Assembly (NCBI GenBank): GCA_019279435.1
Contig: JAAALK010000086.1
Span: 2,976,001-3,040,000 of the forward strand
Source of the DNA: Zizania palustris
Lineage: Eukaryota; Streptophyta; Magnoliopsida; Poales; Poaceae
Direction of reading: 5' to 3'
Length of the DNA stretch: 64,000 bases
Part shown: one piece after another, positions 9,942 to 20,053 of the stretch
How positions within the stretch are numbered: the first letter of the stretch is position 1
How the letters are laid out: each line of letters starts with the position of its first letter
Notes under the pieces: generated by a model
What the model was told of the DNA's origin: nothing
Database searches by the model: none
What the model saw: the letters and a program-made list of their open reading frames with translations, nothing else
Made by a program: the position numbers and the translations under genes

Positions 9942-11642
9942 ATGACAAGTACATCTACATCAGCCACCAGTACATATACGTCGACTACTTCGTCTATACC
10001 GCCGATGGACACAATAGGAGGCGTGGATATCGACAACCGCAACATCTTAACACCAACACTTGAAGATATCCCCGCAGAAGACCGAGCAGAGATTGAGGCA
10101 AAGTTGAAGGCACTTCAAGACATGATGCTTGGAGGCTACGTCAAGACACAAGCAGGCTTCATCAAGCGCGACGTCATCACCCCCGACCTCACTCAGGTCC
10201 CGGTAACACCTGTATCACCTCGTTTATCTTCTTTAGAAATTGAGCAAAAAATAGCCGCATCAGTAGATCAAGTCGTTAGCGCTTCACTAGCCAACCGTTT
10301 AGATTCGGCAGTCAGCTCCCAAGTAGAGGCAACTCTTAGAAGGTTCGGCTTTACTGAGACCGTACCCCCAGTACCTATCGCTAGTGCACCTCCGACCAAC
10401 CACATATATGGTAGGACTAACGACAACACAGGAACAATCATGTCTCCGGCCTCAACACTTATGGCCGAGACCAATCATTACACCTACGGTCAAAGTAATA
10501 CTGCATACCATCCACCGCCACCTACACCAGTACCTGCGCTGCACGCACCACACGCGCAGACGCCCGGACACGAGCACGTCATACAAATATCACGTAGGGA
10601 AGAAGCCCTTGGCTGACACGCCGATATCCCACCGCGTGTCGTGCCCCCGCGTGAGAGGCGCACACAAGGAACATACCAAGATGACATAGAGGAGCGGGTC
10701 TGTGCACTATTTAGAGAGTGTGCCGGCTTTGTGCCCAAGGGATGGGTTAGGGTTTACCGTAAGCCATACCCCGACCATATTGATACGGTGCCCTACCCCC
10801 GTGGCTATAGAATCCCTGAATTCACTAAATTCGATGGCGAGGGTAGCAAGACTACACTAGAGCATGTTAGTCAATTTTTGGTGCACTGTGGAGAAGTTAG
10901 CGGGATAGATGCTCTAAAGGTTAGACTATTTTCTCTCTTGCTATCCGGCACTTCTTTCACTTGGTTTTCGGCGCTCCCGCCGAACTCCATCCACACGTGG
11001 GACGATTTGGAGCGGAAATTTCATGATTATTACTACACTGGTGAGACAGAACTTAGACTTTCGCATTTGACATCGGTCAAACAGAAATCTAGTGAGAGCG
11101 CCTCTGAGTACATCAAGCGTTTCAGGGATACTAGAAGCCAATGTTTTAGCCTTGATATTTTAGAAAGGGACTTGGCGGAGTTAGCTTTTAATGGGTTGCG
11201 TTCCGAAATTAAAGAAAGGTTAGATAACCAAAACTTTTTAGAAGTTAGCCAAGTTCAACAGCAGGCTCTGGTCCAAGAAGGCCGAGCCAAAGATAAGAAA
11301 TTTATTAAGACGTTTAGCAAGCCTAGGGCCAAAATCCACATCATGGAACGCTCTGATGAGGAGTCAGAGGAGGAGGATTCGCCCGACATGTACGCGGCCG
11401 AATGGGTTTGGAACACTAAAAATAAACCTATCACTTGCTCCGAGTTATGACCATCCCCCACAAAGAATAGACTTAGTGAGGTCAAGTACTCGTTCAATAT
11501 AACTAAGTGTGATAAAATATTTGCTTTTCTCTTAAAAAGTCAGCTTCTCAGGTTACCTAAGGGTCAAGTCATCCCACCTGCCGATGAGTTAAAGAAGCAT
11601 CCATACTGTAAGTGGCATGATTCACATTGGCATGAGAGCACC
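9942..11642 (+). pseudogene. Tat-1 gag
   Basis: The N-terminus is Ser/Thr-rich (MTSTSTSATS), followed by LEDIPAEDRAEIEAKLKAL and a Pro-rich stretch. The retrotransposon-gag core is near 10800-11320 (PEFTKFDGEGSKTTLEHVSQ, then FTWFSALPPNSI and SEYIKRFRDTRSQCFS). One frame runs through the whole gene with TGA at 10614-10616, where Tat-2 has CGT-like Arg, and TGA at 11448-11450, where Tat-2 has Gln. Just after KKHPYCKWHDS, the first half of the zinc knuckle, the sequence jumps into RNase H and the gag frame ends within a few codons. Gag would form the virus-like particle. Confidence 0.87.
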
Positions 11643-12867
11643 TAAAGTCGGGGTCCCGTTTTGGTTATATATCACCGCTGAAGATAGCGTGATTGGAGTC
11701 GTGCTCACCCAGGAGGTAGAAGGGAAGGAGTACATCATCACATTCTTGAGCCGCAGCCTGCTGGATGCCGAAACCAGGTACGCGTTTGTGGAACGATTAT
11801 GTTTATCACTTTACTACGCGTGCACCAAATTGCGCCATTATCTTCTCCCCACTACATGTGTTGTCGTTTGCCAAACCGATGTTATAAAGCACATGTTACA
11901 GAAGATGATTCTAAGTGGAAGAATCGAAAAGTGGGCTTACGCGTTGATTGAGTATGATTTGGCCTACAAACCCCTGAGAGCGATGAACGACCAAGTCATA
12001 GCTAACTTTACAGTTGATCATCACATAGATGTTAGTTGGAGTGATACTATTGCTTTAGTTGAGGTAGTACCATGGAAAATTTATTTTGATGGTTCGGCTT
12101 GCAAGAGTGGCCAAGGCATTGGAGTGGTTCTCGTATCACCTAATGGGATGCACTTTGAAAGTTCGGCCCGACTAGAATTTTCCTCCACTAACAACCAAGC
12201 CGAATACGAGGCTTTATTGCTAGGTCTTGAATTACTAGAATCTGTAGGTTCTAGACATGTTCACGCATACGGTGATTCTTTGTTAGTAGTGCAACAAGTA
12301 GATACGAGTGCTCAATGTTTTAACGGCTTGCTGAATAGTTACTTGGATAAATGTCTAGACATAGTTGCCACTTTTGATGACTTAAAAATCTTTCACGTGT
12401 CAAGAGAAGCCAATTCAGTCGCCAATGATTTGGCTCAGCAAGCGTCTGGCTACCAAGTCAGGAGAGGAAAATTTTCTGTATTGGAGAAGCTGATGCTCGG
12501 CCTTACTGCCGAAGCCAATAACAGTGGCCAGGCGCACCCTCCGGGTCGAACCCCTCTTGCCGCCGAAGGTCACTACGCACCAAGGATCCTAGACCAGAGT
12601 ACCCTGCCGACCGAGGATGCTGGAGCACCGAAGTCCGTAGGCCGAAGCCTCCTGCACGGAGAGGGCTCCCCGGAGTCCAGACCCTCCGAAGGGCTTCGGC
12701 CCAGCACACTCCGAACGGCCACCCTGGCCAGGCTTCGGCAAGAGCTCGAATGGCTCGGGGGGCACCCCGAAGTCAGTAATCTAGAAGTTTCTTCAGAAGA
12801 TGGATCAGCGAAGCCCCCTGGGACCTATGAGGGCGATTGGAGAGTCCCAATCGTCCAATATTTGTGA
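11617..12867 (+). CDS. Tat-1 double RNase H (RT_RNaseH plus archaeal-like RNase H), N-terminally truncated
   Basis: Open for 416 codons. Residues about 10-130 are the end of the gypsy RT-linked RNase H (FWLYITAEDSVIGVVLTQEV, then the YYACTKLRHYLL segment). Residues about 150-280 form a second RNase H with all expected acidic residues: Asp158 (YFDGSACKSG), Glu196 (NNQAEYEALL), Asp220 (YGDSLL) and Asp271 (SVANDLAQQ). This pairing is diagnostic of Tat elements. The first codons are leftover gag sequence fused by the deletion, so this start is not natural. The tail from about residue 290 is a Pro/Ser-rich spacer before integrase. It ends at TGA 12865-12867; the same frame continues beyond. Confidence 0.85.
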   Translation: MIHIGMRAPKVGVPFWLYITAEDSVIGVVLTQEVEGKEYIITFLSRSLLDAETRYAFVERLCLSLYYACTKLRHYLLPTTCVVVCQTDVIKHMLQKMILSGRIEKWAYALIEYDLAYKPLRAMNDQVIANFTVDHHIDVSWSDTIALVEVVPWKIYFDGSACKSGQGIGVVLVSPNGMHFESSARLEFSSTNNQAEYEALLLGLELLESVGSRHVHAYGDSLLVVQQVDTSAQCFNGLLNSYLDKCLDIVATFDDLKIFHVSREANSVANDLAQQASGYQVRRGKFSVLEKLMLGLTAEANNSGQAHPPGRTPLAAEGHYAPRILDQSTLPTEDAGAPKSVGRSLLHGEGSPESRPSEGLRPSTLRTATLARLRQELEWLGGHPEVSNLEVSSEDGSAKPPGTYEGDWRVPIVQYL

Positions 12868-14063
12868 GACCCTAGCCAAAGGGTTGATCGGAAGGTTCGG
12901 CGGCAAGTGCTCAAATTCGTGTTAATAGACAACACACTATATCGCCGAACCATCGATCGAGTGCTATTGAAGTGTTTAGACCATGAACAATCTCAGGTGG
13001 CCACGGGAGAAGTCCATGAAGGGCTTTGCGGCACTCATCAGTCGACCCAAAAGATGAGTTGGATGCTCAAAAGAGCAGGTTTTTATACTATAGAGGGTGT
13101 GAAGCATGTCAGAGGTTTGGCAATATTCAGTTAGTGCCTTCCTCATTGCTCAATCCTATTGTCAAGCCATGGCCGTTTTGAGGTTGGGGTTTAGACTTCA
13201 TCGGCCAGATCTACCCTCCTTCCTCAAAAGGGCATCAGTTCGTGCTGATGGCGACGGATTATTTCACTAAGTGGACCGATGCCATACCTCTCAAGAACAT
13301 TACTCACAATGAGGTACGCGATTTTATTTTGAAGCATATCATACATAGGTTCGACATTCCTCAAACTCTTACTACGGACCAAGGTAGTTCATTTGTCTCT
13401 AGAGAAGTAAGGGACTTCGCCGAATACTATGGTATTAAGTTGATGAACTCTTCACCTTACTATGCTCAGGCCAATGGTCAGGTCGAGTCTAGTAATAAAA
13501 CCGTGATTAAGCTCATTAAAAAGAAAATTGAAGAGTTTCCTAAAAGGTGGCACGAAGTGCTTTCCGAGGCGTTATGGGCTTGTAGGATTGCGAAGCACGG
13601 TGCTACTAAAGTCAGTCCATATGAATTGGTATATGGACAAGAAGCCATTCTGCCCGTAGAGGTAGATCTTCGCTCCTTGAGAGTGTTAAAGCAGGATGGC
13701 TTATCGGTCGATGAGTATGAAACTCTTCTAACGGATAATCTAGAGGAAGTGACCGATAAGAGACTAAGGGCTTTAGAAGCCGTAGAAATGGACAAGAAGA
13801 GAGTAGCTAGAGCCTACAATAAAAAAGTTAGACCAAAATTGTTTCAAATAGGAGACTTGGTGTGGAAAACGATTTTACCCTTAGGCACGAAGAGTCCCAA
13901 GTTTGGTAAATGGTCACCTAGTTGGGAAGGTCCTTTTAAGATAGCCGAAATCGCTCCCAGCAACGCATACGAGTTGGAATCCCTGCAGGGAGAGCGGTTT
14001 CGAAGAGCTTTGAATGGTAGGTACTTGAAAAGGTATTTCCCAAGTGTGCGGCAAACATCATAA
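12868..14063 (+). pseudogene. Tat-1 integrase
   Basis: The zinc-finger part (12907-13134) reads HEGLCGTHQSTQKMSWML, then loses about 31 bp relative to Tat-2 near 13090, which shifts the frame. The catalytic core and tail (13242-14063, 273 codons) are open: Asp at 13257-13259 (MATDYFTKW), Asp at 13377-13379 (TTDQGSSF) and Glu at 13485-13487 (NGQVESSNK). There are 35 residues between the last two, the classic D,D35E spacing. The C-terminal LFQIGDLVWK and PSWEGPFKIAE match the DNA-binding tail. The core is intact but no longer joined to its zinc finger or to RT. Confidence 0.87.
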
Positions 14064-14134
14064 AAGTGTCGGGAAGCCGATATGGATGGTATCATCTTCA
14101 TCTCGTTGTGCCTTTTAGTTCACGCAATTCACTA

Positions 14135-14151
14135 AAAGGCAGGGGGGCATG
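14135..14151 (+). promoter_or_regulatory. Polypurine tract of Tat-1
   Basis: AAAAGGCAGGGGGGCATG directly precedes the 3' LTR. Tat-2 has a matching tract next to 22887 on the minus strand. Confidence 0.65.
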
Positions 14152-15406
14152 TGTTGATAGCAAAAAATGGCATTTATGGCTAGATCATCAAAATATAAAT
14201 TTTGGTGATTTGGGCCAAAAACACAAATGTCCAGGGTCTGTCCGAAGCCCTACAGGGCCAATGTCCATTGAGCTATGGGCTCCAAAAGCCTCTAGCCAGC
14301 CCATGGACTTCGGCCGGGAAGCCTTCAGAGGCCCACGCTACTAAAGCTTCGACCCGAGGAGCAGGCCTTGATGGGCCTAGCCGAAGCCCACCTCGGCAGA
14401 GATAGAGTTGTATGCATTTCCAGCTCAATCTTTATCTCTATCTGGCCGGATTAATAGCAGATTAGATTAGGAGTTAAGCCCCTATAAATAGAGACCCAAG
14501 GCTGGCATAGAGGAGCCCCCCAACTCAAACCAAACCAAAGCCCCACACTTTGATCGTATTTACTTTACCTTTATTTTCCTGTACCTCTGCGTGGGTTTGC
14601 CTGGAAGCCCTCCGCCGGCCACTACGGAACAGTGGTAATCCTTGTTACTTCGCCTGTGAAGTATCCATTAATATACGTAATAGATTGTTATCGCCTTGTT
14701 ACTTCGCCTGTGAAGTATCCGCTAATCTACGTAATAGATTGCTACCTTCGCTACTAGTGCAACACTTAGCAAAATTCGGTCCTCAGGCCGGATTGGTACT
14801 TCACACTCTTCTGTTGCAGGTTCGCATGTTTGGAGCCACTTCGTCGGAGGTGTCCGAAGCTGAGAGATCGGTTTCGGAGGTCCTCAGGACACCCTTCGGC
14901 GGGACTGCAGGCTTCGGCAACAGGCTTCGCCACGACCATACTCCGCACTGGATGAAGTTGCACTCGCGTGTGGCCCTCTCGTCATTATTCCGTAGTTTGC
15001 TGTATCGGAGATCTCACGCCGAACCCCGCTATTCGGAGGTGATCATCGCATCCAGATCCGTTCGGAGTCCATCTTCGACCTGATCAGTCCGAACGCCGAA
15101 GCACCCTTCGACGGAGTACTTTGCATCAGACGCCGAAGGTACACTTCGGTGACCCCTTCGCACCAGACTTCGAACCAGACGGGCTCCGACTGGTTTGCTG
15201 ATTTTATTTTGTTTAATCTATCTTTTTCAGCTAATTGGATTATTTTGTGTAATCTGGTTGCCTGGCGACTCCACCCCCCTTATCACTATTAAGGGTAGTT
15301 GGAACACGACGTTGGTGCCACGTCACGCTTAGGCTTGTCCCTAAGTATTCGTGCACTTTTGGATCGTCGGACTGACCTAAGTGCGGGGCACGTTTCCGTG
15401 TCAACA
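14152..15406 (+). mobile_element. 3' LTR of Tat-1 (1255 bp)
   Basis: Same ends as the 5' LTR; TATA box at 14483-14490. It lacks 28 bp present at about 9391-9420 of the 5' LTR, lost between two copies of GGCTTCGCCA. Confidence 0.93.
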
Positions 15407-15640
15407 ATGGGGTCTTTACCACCCATGCATTCTCGGAATGTCCTGAACAACCACTCAAATGTATCCGCACGCTCATCTCTCAATAGTGCCCAAAAACTAC
15501 CTTTTGGAGCTAGTTATTGACACCAATGAACATTGCGAGAGGCATGCTATACTGGTTGGTTCTATAGGTTGTATCAAATGTAACTACAACTCCATAATCT
15601 GCAAACACACGTGTTTCAGAACAATTCATTTTAAAGTTTT
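15407..15640 (-). pseudogene. FAR1-like gene, MULE transposase-domain exon
   Basis: The minus strand reads FADYGVVVTFDTTYRTNQY, then PLAMFIGVNN, and after a break LLRDERADTFEWLFRTF and CMGGKDP. This is the start of the MULE domain (DDE-type fold) of FAR1-related proteins and Mutator-like transposases, with the first catalytic-type Asp in TFDTTYRTN. A TAG follows VNN and one base is lost about ten codons later, so the exon is broken twice. It ends exactly where Tat-1 begins. The continuation (DQDN...) is at 8411 and below. Confidence 0.85.
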
Positions 15641-15714
15641 TTTGAAAACCTCAATTCAGTATAATATGCATCAATTTTTTAAACATATTACATGAGTAAA
15701 GGAGTATTACCTAC

Positions 15715-15840
15715 AAACTCATAGAAGAATTGATGATTTTTTTGCATTCCTTGAAAAAAGCCTGGAGCTTCGGAATATCATCTATTTGCTCCTCACGCAT
15801 CACGGTAGCTCTTCTGTAAAGCATATACAGAAAAAATGTG
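15715..15840 (-). pseudogene. FAR1-like gene, linker exon
   Basis: The minus strand encodes MREEQIDDIPKLQAFFQEC and KKINQFFYEFV, then a GT donor. This is the alpha-helical segment that lies between the FAR1 DNA-binding domain and the MULE domain in this family. Short, but in the right order and on the right strand. Confidence 0.65.
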
Positions 15841-15937
15841 TCAATTGTGACAACACTAGTAAAGCACTACACAACAATTTATTTGTTTAGTATAAAAAAA
15901 ATTCAATCAACATTTTTTTGATGTTTGTTTCTGTTTT

Positions 15938-16426
15938 TTACCTGTTTTGGACATCTCTCTTAGTCAAACATAGATTGTCTATTCCTCCAACAGTAGTTCT
16001 AAGAATGCTCATCACTATGGAATGTCTCGCTTTGCTCCTGAGAGCTATGTCAACTATGTGCATCAATCCAGGATCACATGTTTTATGGGCTTGCATTCTT
16101 CTCGTCATACGAGGTGAGCGGGTTAACACATGATTGTGTTCAAGCACAATATTGCCAAAGAATACATTGCCCCCTTATTTTGTACATCTCGCATGCACCA
16201 TTGCTTTGCACCTTATTCTTTTGCTTGTTTTTTCCCGCACACGGTCTATGGCATTGATTGCTTTGTGTTTTCCTTCAAATGAGGAAGTATAGTCTTTGCC
16301 AAGCACTCGTTTCTTGTTCATTATGACAGAGAATCCAACAAGGTGACCGTAGTTCACATATAATCGAAATGCGTGCTCCATATCACCAAATTTCAAATCA
16401 AATGTTGGGAAAATTTTTGGATCCAC
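15938..16426 (-). pseudogene. FAR1-like gene, FAR1 DNA-binding domain exon
   Basis: The minus strand reads FGDMEHAFRLYVNYGHLVG, then IRCKAMVHARC, a stop (TAA near 16175), FGNIVLEHNHVLTRSP and GLMHIVDIALRSKARHS up to CLTKRDVQNR and a donor GTAAAA at about 15940. The Cys and His residues (CKAMVHARC ... EHNH) are those of the WRKY-GCM1-type zinc finger of FAR1 domains. An acceptor TTTGTACAG lies at about 16436. One in-frame stop makes this a pseudogene. The domain would bind DNA; in the MULE reading it would recognise element ends. Confidence 0.85.
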
Positions 16427-16499
16427 CGTCTTATCCTGTACAAATGTCCATATTAAAACATAATATTTCCATGTAAAATAATTTTTAGTATTTCATACA

Positions 16500-16735
16500 G
16501 ATTCAGATCAGATAATCAATGATACTCACATGAGTGACAAACATATCTACTTCCGGTGTTTTCATTTGTTCAGAAGACAGGCTCCGTGGAGGCGGCTTCA
16601 TAGGTTTTGTGCCTTTCACTGATATCACACCAAGGCGGACTAACCAAGATGGGTTCGACATCAACAACATCAGGGGGTGTTTCTGAAACATCCACACTCA
16701 TTATTTCCATCATTGATAGATCCTTTTCGTATATT
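16500..16735 (-). pseudogene. FAR1-like gene, likely 5' coding exon
   Basis: The minus strand opens with MEIMSVDVSETPPDVVDVEP, needs one frameshift, and continues KGTKPMKPPPRSLSSEQMK and VDMFVTH to a donor GTGAGT at about 16525. An acidic, low-complexity N-terminus before the FAR1 domain is usual for the family. The start codon chosen is the Met before EIMSVD at about 16708; earlier Mets are possible. Confidence 0.5.
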
Positions 16736-16740
16736 TCAAC

Positions 16741-17345
16741 CCTCTAGAGCATTCATAACAATCATCGATATATTATGAGTAGTTCATCAGTAGTTTTAGC
16801 AGCTACAGTACTAAGTAAAAACATAGCATTTGAGTAGTACTTTTTTATTAGTAGTAGATTTTTTCAAGCAAAAAAACTGATTCGGTGGATTTTGCAAGAG
16901 TTTTTCAGTAGTTTCAGCAGCTATAGTACTCAGTAAAACAATAGCAATTGAGTACTTTTTTTCTAACTAATAGATTTTTTCCAGCAGAAAAAATGATTTA
17001 GTGGAATTTGAAAGAGTTCATTAGTAGTGCTAGCAGCGACTGCACTCAGTCTAAGAATATCAATTGAGTAATATTTTTTCTCAGTAGTAGATTTTTTTAT
17101 AGTAGAAAAACTGATTCAATGGATTTGCAAGAGTTCATTAGTAGTTTTAGCAGCGGCAACACTCAATATAAGGATAGCAATTGAGTACAATTTTTTTCAA
17201 TAGTAGAATTGTTTATTAGTAGTTTTTTAGCATATACATTACTCAGTCAAGAAATAGAAATTCAGTACTATTGTTTTCTTAGTAGCAGATTTGAAAGTGT
17301 ATACTAGTTTTTAGCAGATGTAGCAACATCTAGTAACTATAGAAC
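16741..17345. repeat. Tandem array of about 117-bp CAGTA-rich units
   Basis: The word TAGTTTTAGCAGC or a near copy starts at 16791, 16909, 17025 and 17142: spacings of 118, 116 and 117 bp. Within each unit the phrases AGTAGATTTTTTCAGCAG, ACTGATTCAGTGGATTT and GCAAGAGTTCATTAGTAG recur in order. A partial fifth unit ends near 17345. The array lies directly upstream of the FAR1-like gene. Related phrases sit in its intron and downstream. Confidence 0.85.
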
Positions 17346-17379
17346 GACAATATTTTTTTACCAAACAACCACTTACCTC

Positions 17380-17860
17380 GTAGGTGGCAGGAGTTTGCGG
17401 CGACACCCCGCAGATTGAGGAGGAAGCGATAGGATTCCAGTGACCGGAGGAGAGATTCCGTATTAGGAGGATTCCGACGATCGGTAGTCGAGCGGCGATT
17501 CAGAAGCTTGTTCTCGCGTGACGATCGGTGGCCGGGAGTTGATGTAGTGGTGGCACGTGGAGATCGGGGTGGTCGGGGAGTCGCAGTGGTTGCGGGCGCG
17601 GTGATCGGGGGTGGTGGCAGTGCACGTCGATCGGGGGGTGGTGGCGGCGTGTGGGTTTGATGGAGGCCTTTGCGGCGATTGGGGGATGGTGGCGGCGCGC
17701 GCCGATCGGGGGGTGGTTGAGGCGTGCGGGCATGGTGGAGGATGCGGTGTGATCGGGGGTGGTGGCAGCGCGCGGGCGTGGTGGAGGTGGCGTGGCGGCT
17801 CAGATAGGATCACGCAATCGACGGGGACATGGTGGGTGTTGGCGCAGATATAACCTTAAG
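17380..17860 (-). other. GC-rich minisatellite-like leader upstream of the FAR1-like gene
   Basis: Degenerate copies of GATCGGGGGGTGGTGGCGGCG recur about every 35-60 bp. The open frames on both strands are low-complexity and not credible proteins. A GC-rich first exon or leader is common in grass genes, so this may be the promoter-proximal part of the FAR1-like unit. Confidence 0.4.
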
Positions 17861-17907
17861 TTGGACGTTGAGGTGCGTGGGGCCTCGGTTAGTTAGGTCG
17901 GTTAGGT

Positions 17908-17933
17908 GGGTGTAGAATAGATATTCTACACCC
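17908..17933. repeat. Perfect 11-bp palindrome GGGTGTAGAAT / ATTCTACACCC
   Basis: Arms 17908-17918 and 17923-17933 are separated by four bases. A third partial copy, GGTGTAGAAT, follows at 17936-17945. It is the likely right end of the FAR1/MULE-type block. The left counterpart would be beyond Chr-1, outside the window. Confidence 0.55.
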
Positions 17934-17945
17934 AAGGTGTAGAAT

Positions 17946-18700
17946 AGCGTTACCATATATATGTATATATATGCACACACGCTATATGTGATGCTTGACT
18001 AACAGTACAATATGTTGATGTAAGCTAGGTAGTTAGTTCATCCTTTATTCTTCTGAGGAGACATCTCTTCGTGAAGAGACGTGTTGGCTCCAAACTGACG
18101 TGTCCTTTCACTGTAAAACTGCCACCTCTTGGCATCTATAAATGTAAATCATTCAACATCAATAAACACAGTGAATCACAAATTCTAGTTTTCTCTCAAA
18201 TCTTTACACAGTATCAAGCACTTTCTCTCTCCAAATTGAACAACAATAACACGCAAGAACATGCAAAATAAATGGAGACGCCTACTATGACTGTCATCTT
18301 CATCCCCGTACCTATCCAGGCCACTGTCAAAGATCATCTTCATGACCCATCTCCGGTTGACTGCATCCGATGCTTTGGACGTGGACGCCTTAGGACCTCC
18401 AAGTGCCATGACCATCAAAGGATGAACCACCGGCTTCTAGCCTAGTGCCAACCGCCACAGGCTCAGAATGGGAGGGACCCGAGCCTCCCTTGCCTTATGG
18501 GCAGCCCCTCCTTAACACTGATCATCCCCAACAATGAGATCGGGGCACAACACTCACCACCATGTCCTGTGCACGGCCATGGCCCGTGCCCTCCGACACC
18601 GCCTCTACTCCATTCACCAACTCTAACAGGGAAATACACATGGCGGAGGTGTACAACTCTCACTAAACTGCCCACTGCAGGTGGATGGGCAGCACTGTCG
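17946..18700. other. Unassigned stretch, possibly a Ty1/copia LTR remnant
   Basis: It opens with a short TA/CA run (17953-17985). It then holds ATCTATAAATGTAAATC and a CATCAATAAACACAG phrase near 18120-18170, as in small copia LTRs, and AGTATCAAGC near 18210, which weakly resembles an initiator-Met primer site. The rest (18270-18700) shows nothing I recognise; its open frames are short. Confidence 0.3.
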
Positions 18701-19330
18701 TGAAGGAATTGTGCCCAAGAAAATTATCGGAGGATTGAAAGTTCTAATTTAGAATCGGAAGTTCTAATTATTTTCTAAATTAGAAATTGAGAGCTCAAAT
18801 CGGAAGTTCCGATATAGTATCAGAAGTTTCCATATTTTATGGTTTGAGAAACCAAGAGCTCAAATCAGAAGTTTTGATTTGGAATTAGAAGTTTTGATTA
18901 TTTCTGATTTAGAGACAAAGAGTGCAAACTGGAAGTTCTGATTTGGAATCGTAAGTTCCGATAGGGATGATCGGGGTATTAGATGTTCTAATAGGGATGA
19001 TCAAGGTATGAGAAGTTCTGATAATTTCTAGGTTGTAGACCGAGAGTCCAGATTGGAAGTTCCGAGGCAAACGAAACAAATTAGGTTTGTTGGGACTTAA
19101 TGGATTTGGGCCTAGGGTCCTACCTCTAGATAAAGGGAGGAGGACGTCATGGACATCAGATTAGTTGCAGTTTTAGATTAGATCTAAACCATAGCCTCCA
19201 AGAACCTCTCCTTTGATCCCTTCTTGATCTCAACAGTTGAGATTGAGATTTCTCCCTAGTTCTCACGAGCGGTGCTAGCATGTCGGTGTGAGATCAATCT
19301 CATATTTGTACGTGTGGACTCTATAGAGGC
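18701..19330 (+). repeat. LTR-like repeat, copy 1 (palindrome-rich U3)
   Basis: It starts TGAAGGAATTGTGCC. Nine or more degenerate copies of a motif like AATCGGAAGTTCCGATT follow in 18730-19065. The same start and motif series recurs at 19689-20050, 988 bp downstream. The part after 19080 reads like R/U5 and leader sequence. I infer a copia-type LTR, possibly of Cop-0. Confidence 0.5.
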
Positions 19331-19580
19331 ACTGCTCGAATAGCAGCGCTCGTGGGCTTTATTCAGGTGGACATCGCCGGTCTTCGACGATTAGATTGCT
19401 AGGAAATGGGCGGAGTGATACGAGGATAAGCGAGGATGCACTTCTCCAACATCTTCTTCCACTGCACTAGCGCGTCTCACATTAGAAGGTAACAATTCAT
19501 GATTCCTCGCGCGCATGGTTCTAGGGTTTAGGGGTGAAATTTTGAAATTGTCGGCTAGTGTAGCTTCCCCATGTCCCAAC
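19330..19580. repeat. Dispersed repeat shared with 58230-58505
   Basis: Both places carry GGTGGACATCG, GAGGATAAG(C/T)GAGGATGC, CCAACATCTTCTTCC and GCACTAGCGCGTCTC in the same order and orientation. They look like copia LTR/leader remnants. Confidence 0.65.
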
Positions 19581-19688
19581 ACAGTGTCCCGTCACCATTG
19601 TGGTAGTGTAGGTGGGAGAAAGGGAGGTGCAAAATGAGAAAAGCGATGACTCGCATTGGAAGGAAAACCCTAACCGACGTCCTTTTAT

Positions 19689-20053
19689 TGAAGGAATCGT
19701 GTCAAGAAAATTCTTAGAGGATCGAAAGTTCCGATTTAGAATTGAAAGTTCCAATTATTTTCTAAATTAGGAACAGAGAGCTCAAATCAGAAGTTTTGAC
19801 ATGGTATCAGAAGTTCCGATAATTTATGGTTTGCAAAACCGAGAGCTCAAATCAGATGTTCTTATTTTGAATCGAAAATTCTGATTATTTCTTATTCAGA
19901 GACAAAGAGTTTAAATCGGAAGTTCCGATTTGGAATCAGTTGATCGGAAGATCCGAGAGGGGTATAAGAAGTTCCAATGCATTCTATTTTGGAGATCAAA
20001 AGGCTAGATCAAAAGTTCCAATAGAGGTATTGGAAGTTCCGATGCGGGGCTGG
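19689..20053 (+). repeat. LTR-like repeat, copy 2 (truncated by a Tat LTR)
   Basis: A second copy of the 18701 repeat: TGAAGGAATCGTG followed by the GGAAGTTCCGAT motif series. It is cut at 20054, where a Tat-type LTR begins. Confidence 0.55.

Larger units (their letters stand above)
8622..15406 (+). mobile_element. Tat-1: Ty3/gypsy Tat-lineage element, both LTRs, pol internally deleted
   Basis: The element is 6785 bp, bounded by LTRs 8622-9903 and 14152-15406, with a primer-binding region, gag, RNase H, integrase and polypurine tract. Two RNase H domains in a row (gypsy-type plus an archaeal-like one) mark the Tat lineage; rice RIRE2 is the nearest family I recall. Compared with Tat-2 it lacks about 3.3 kb covering the zinc knuckle, protease and RT. 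It lies antisense inside the FAR1-like gene. Confidence 0.92.

Noticed and set aside
17463..17853. Pro/His-rich frames in the GC-rich leader
   Set aside because: Low complexity from a minisatellite, open on both strands.
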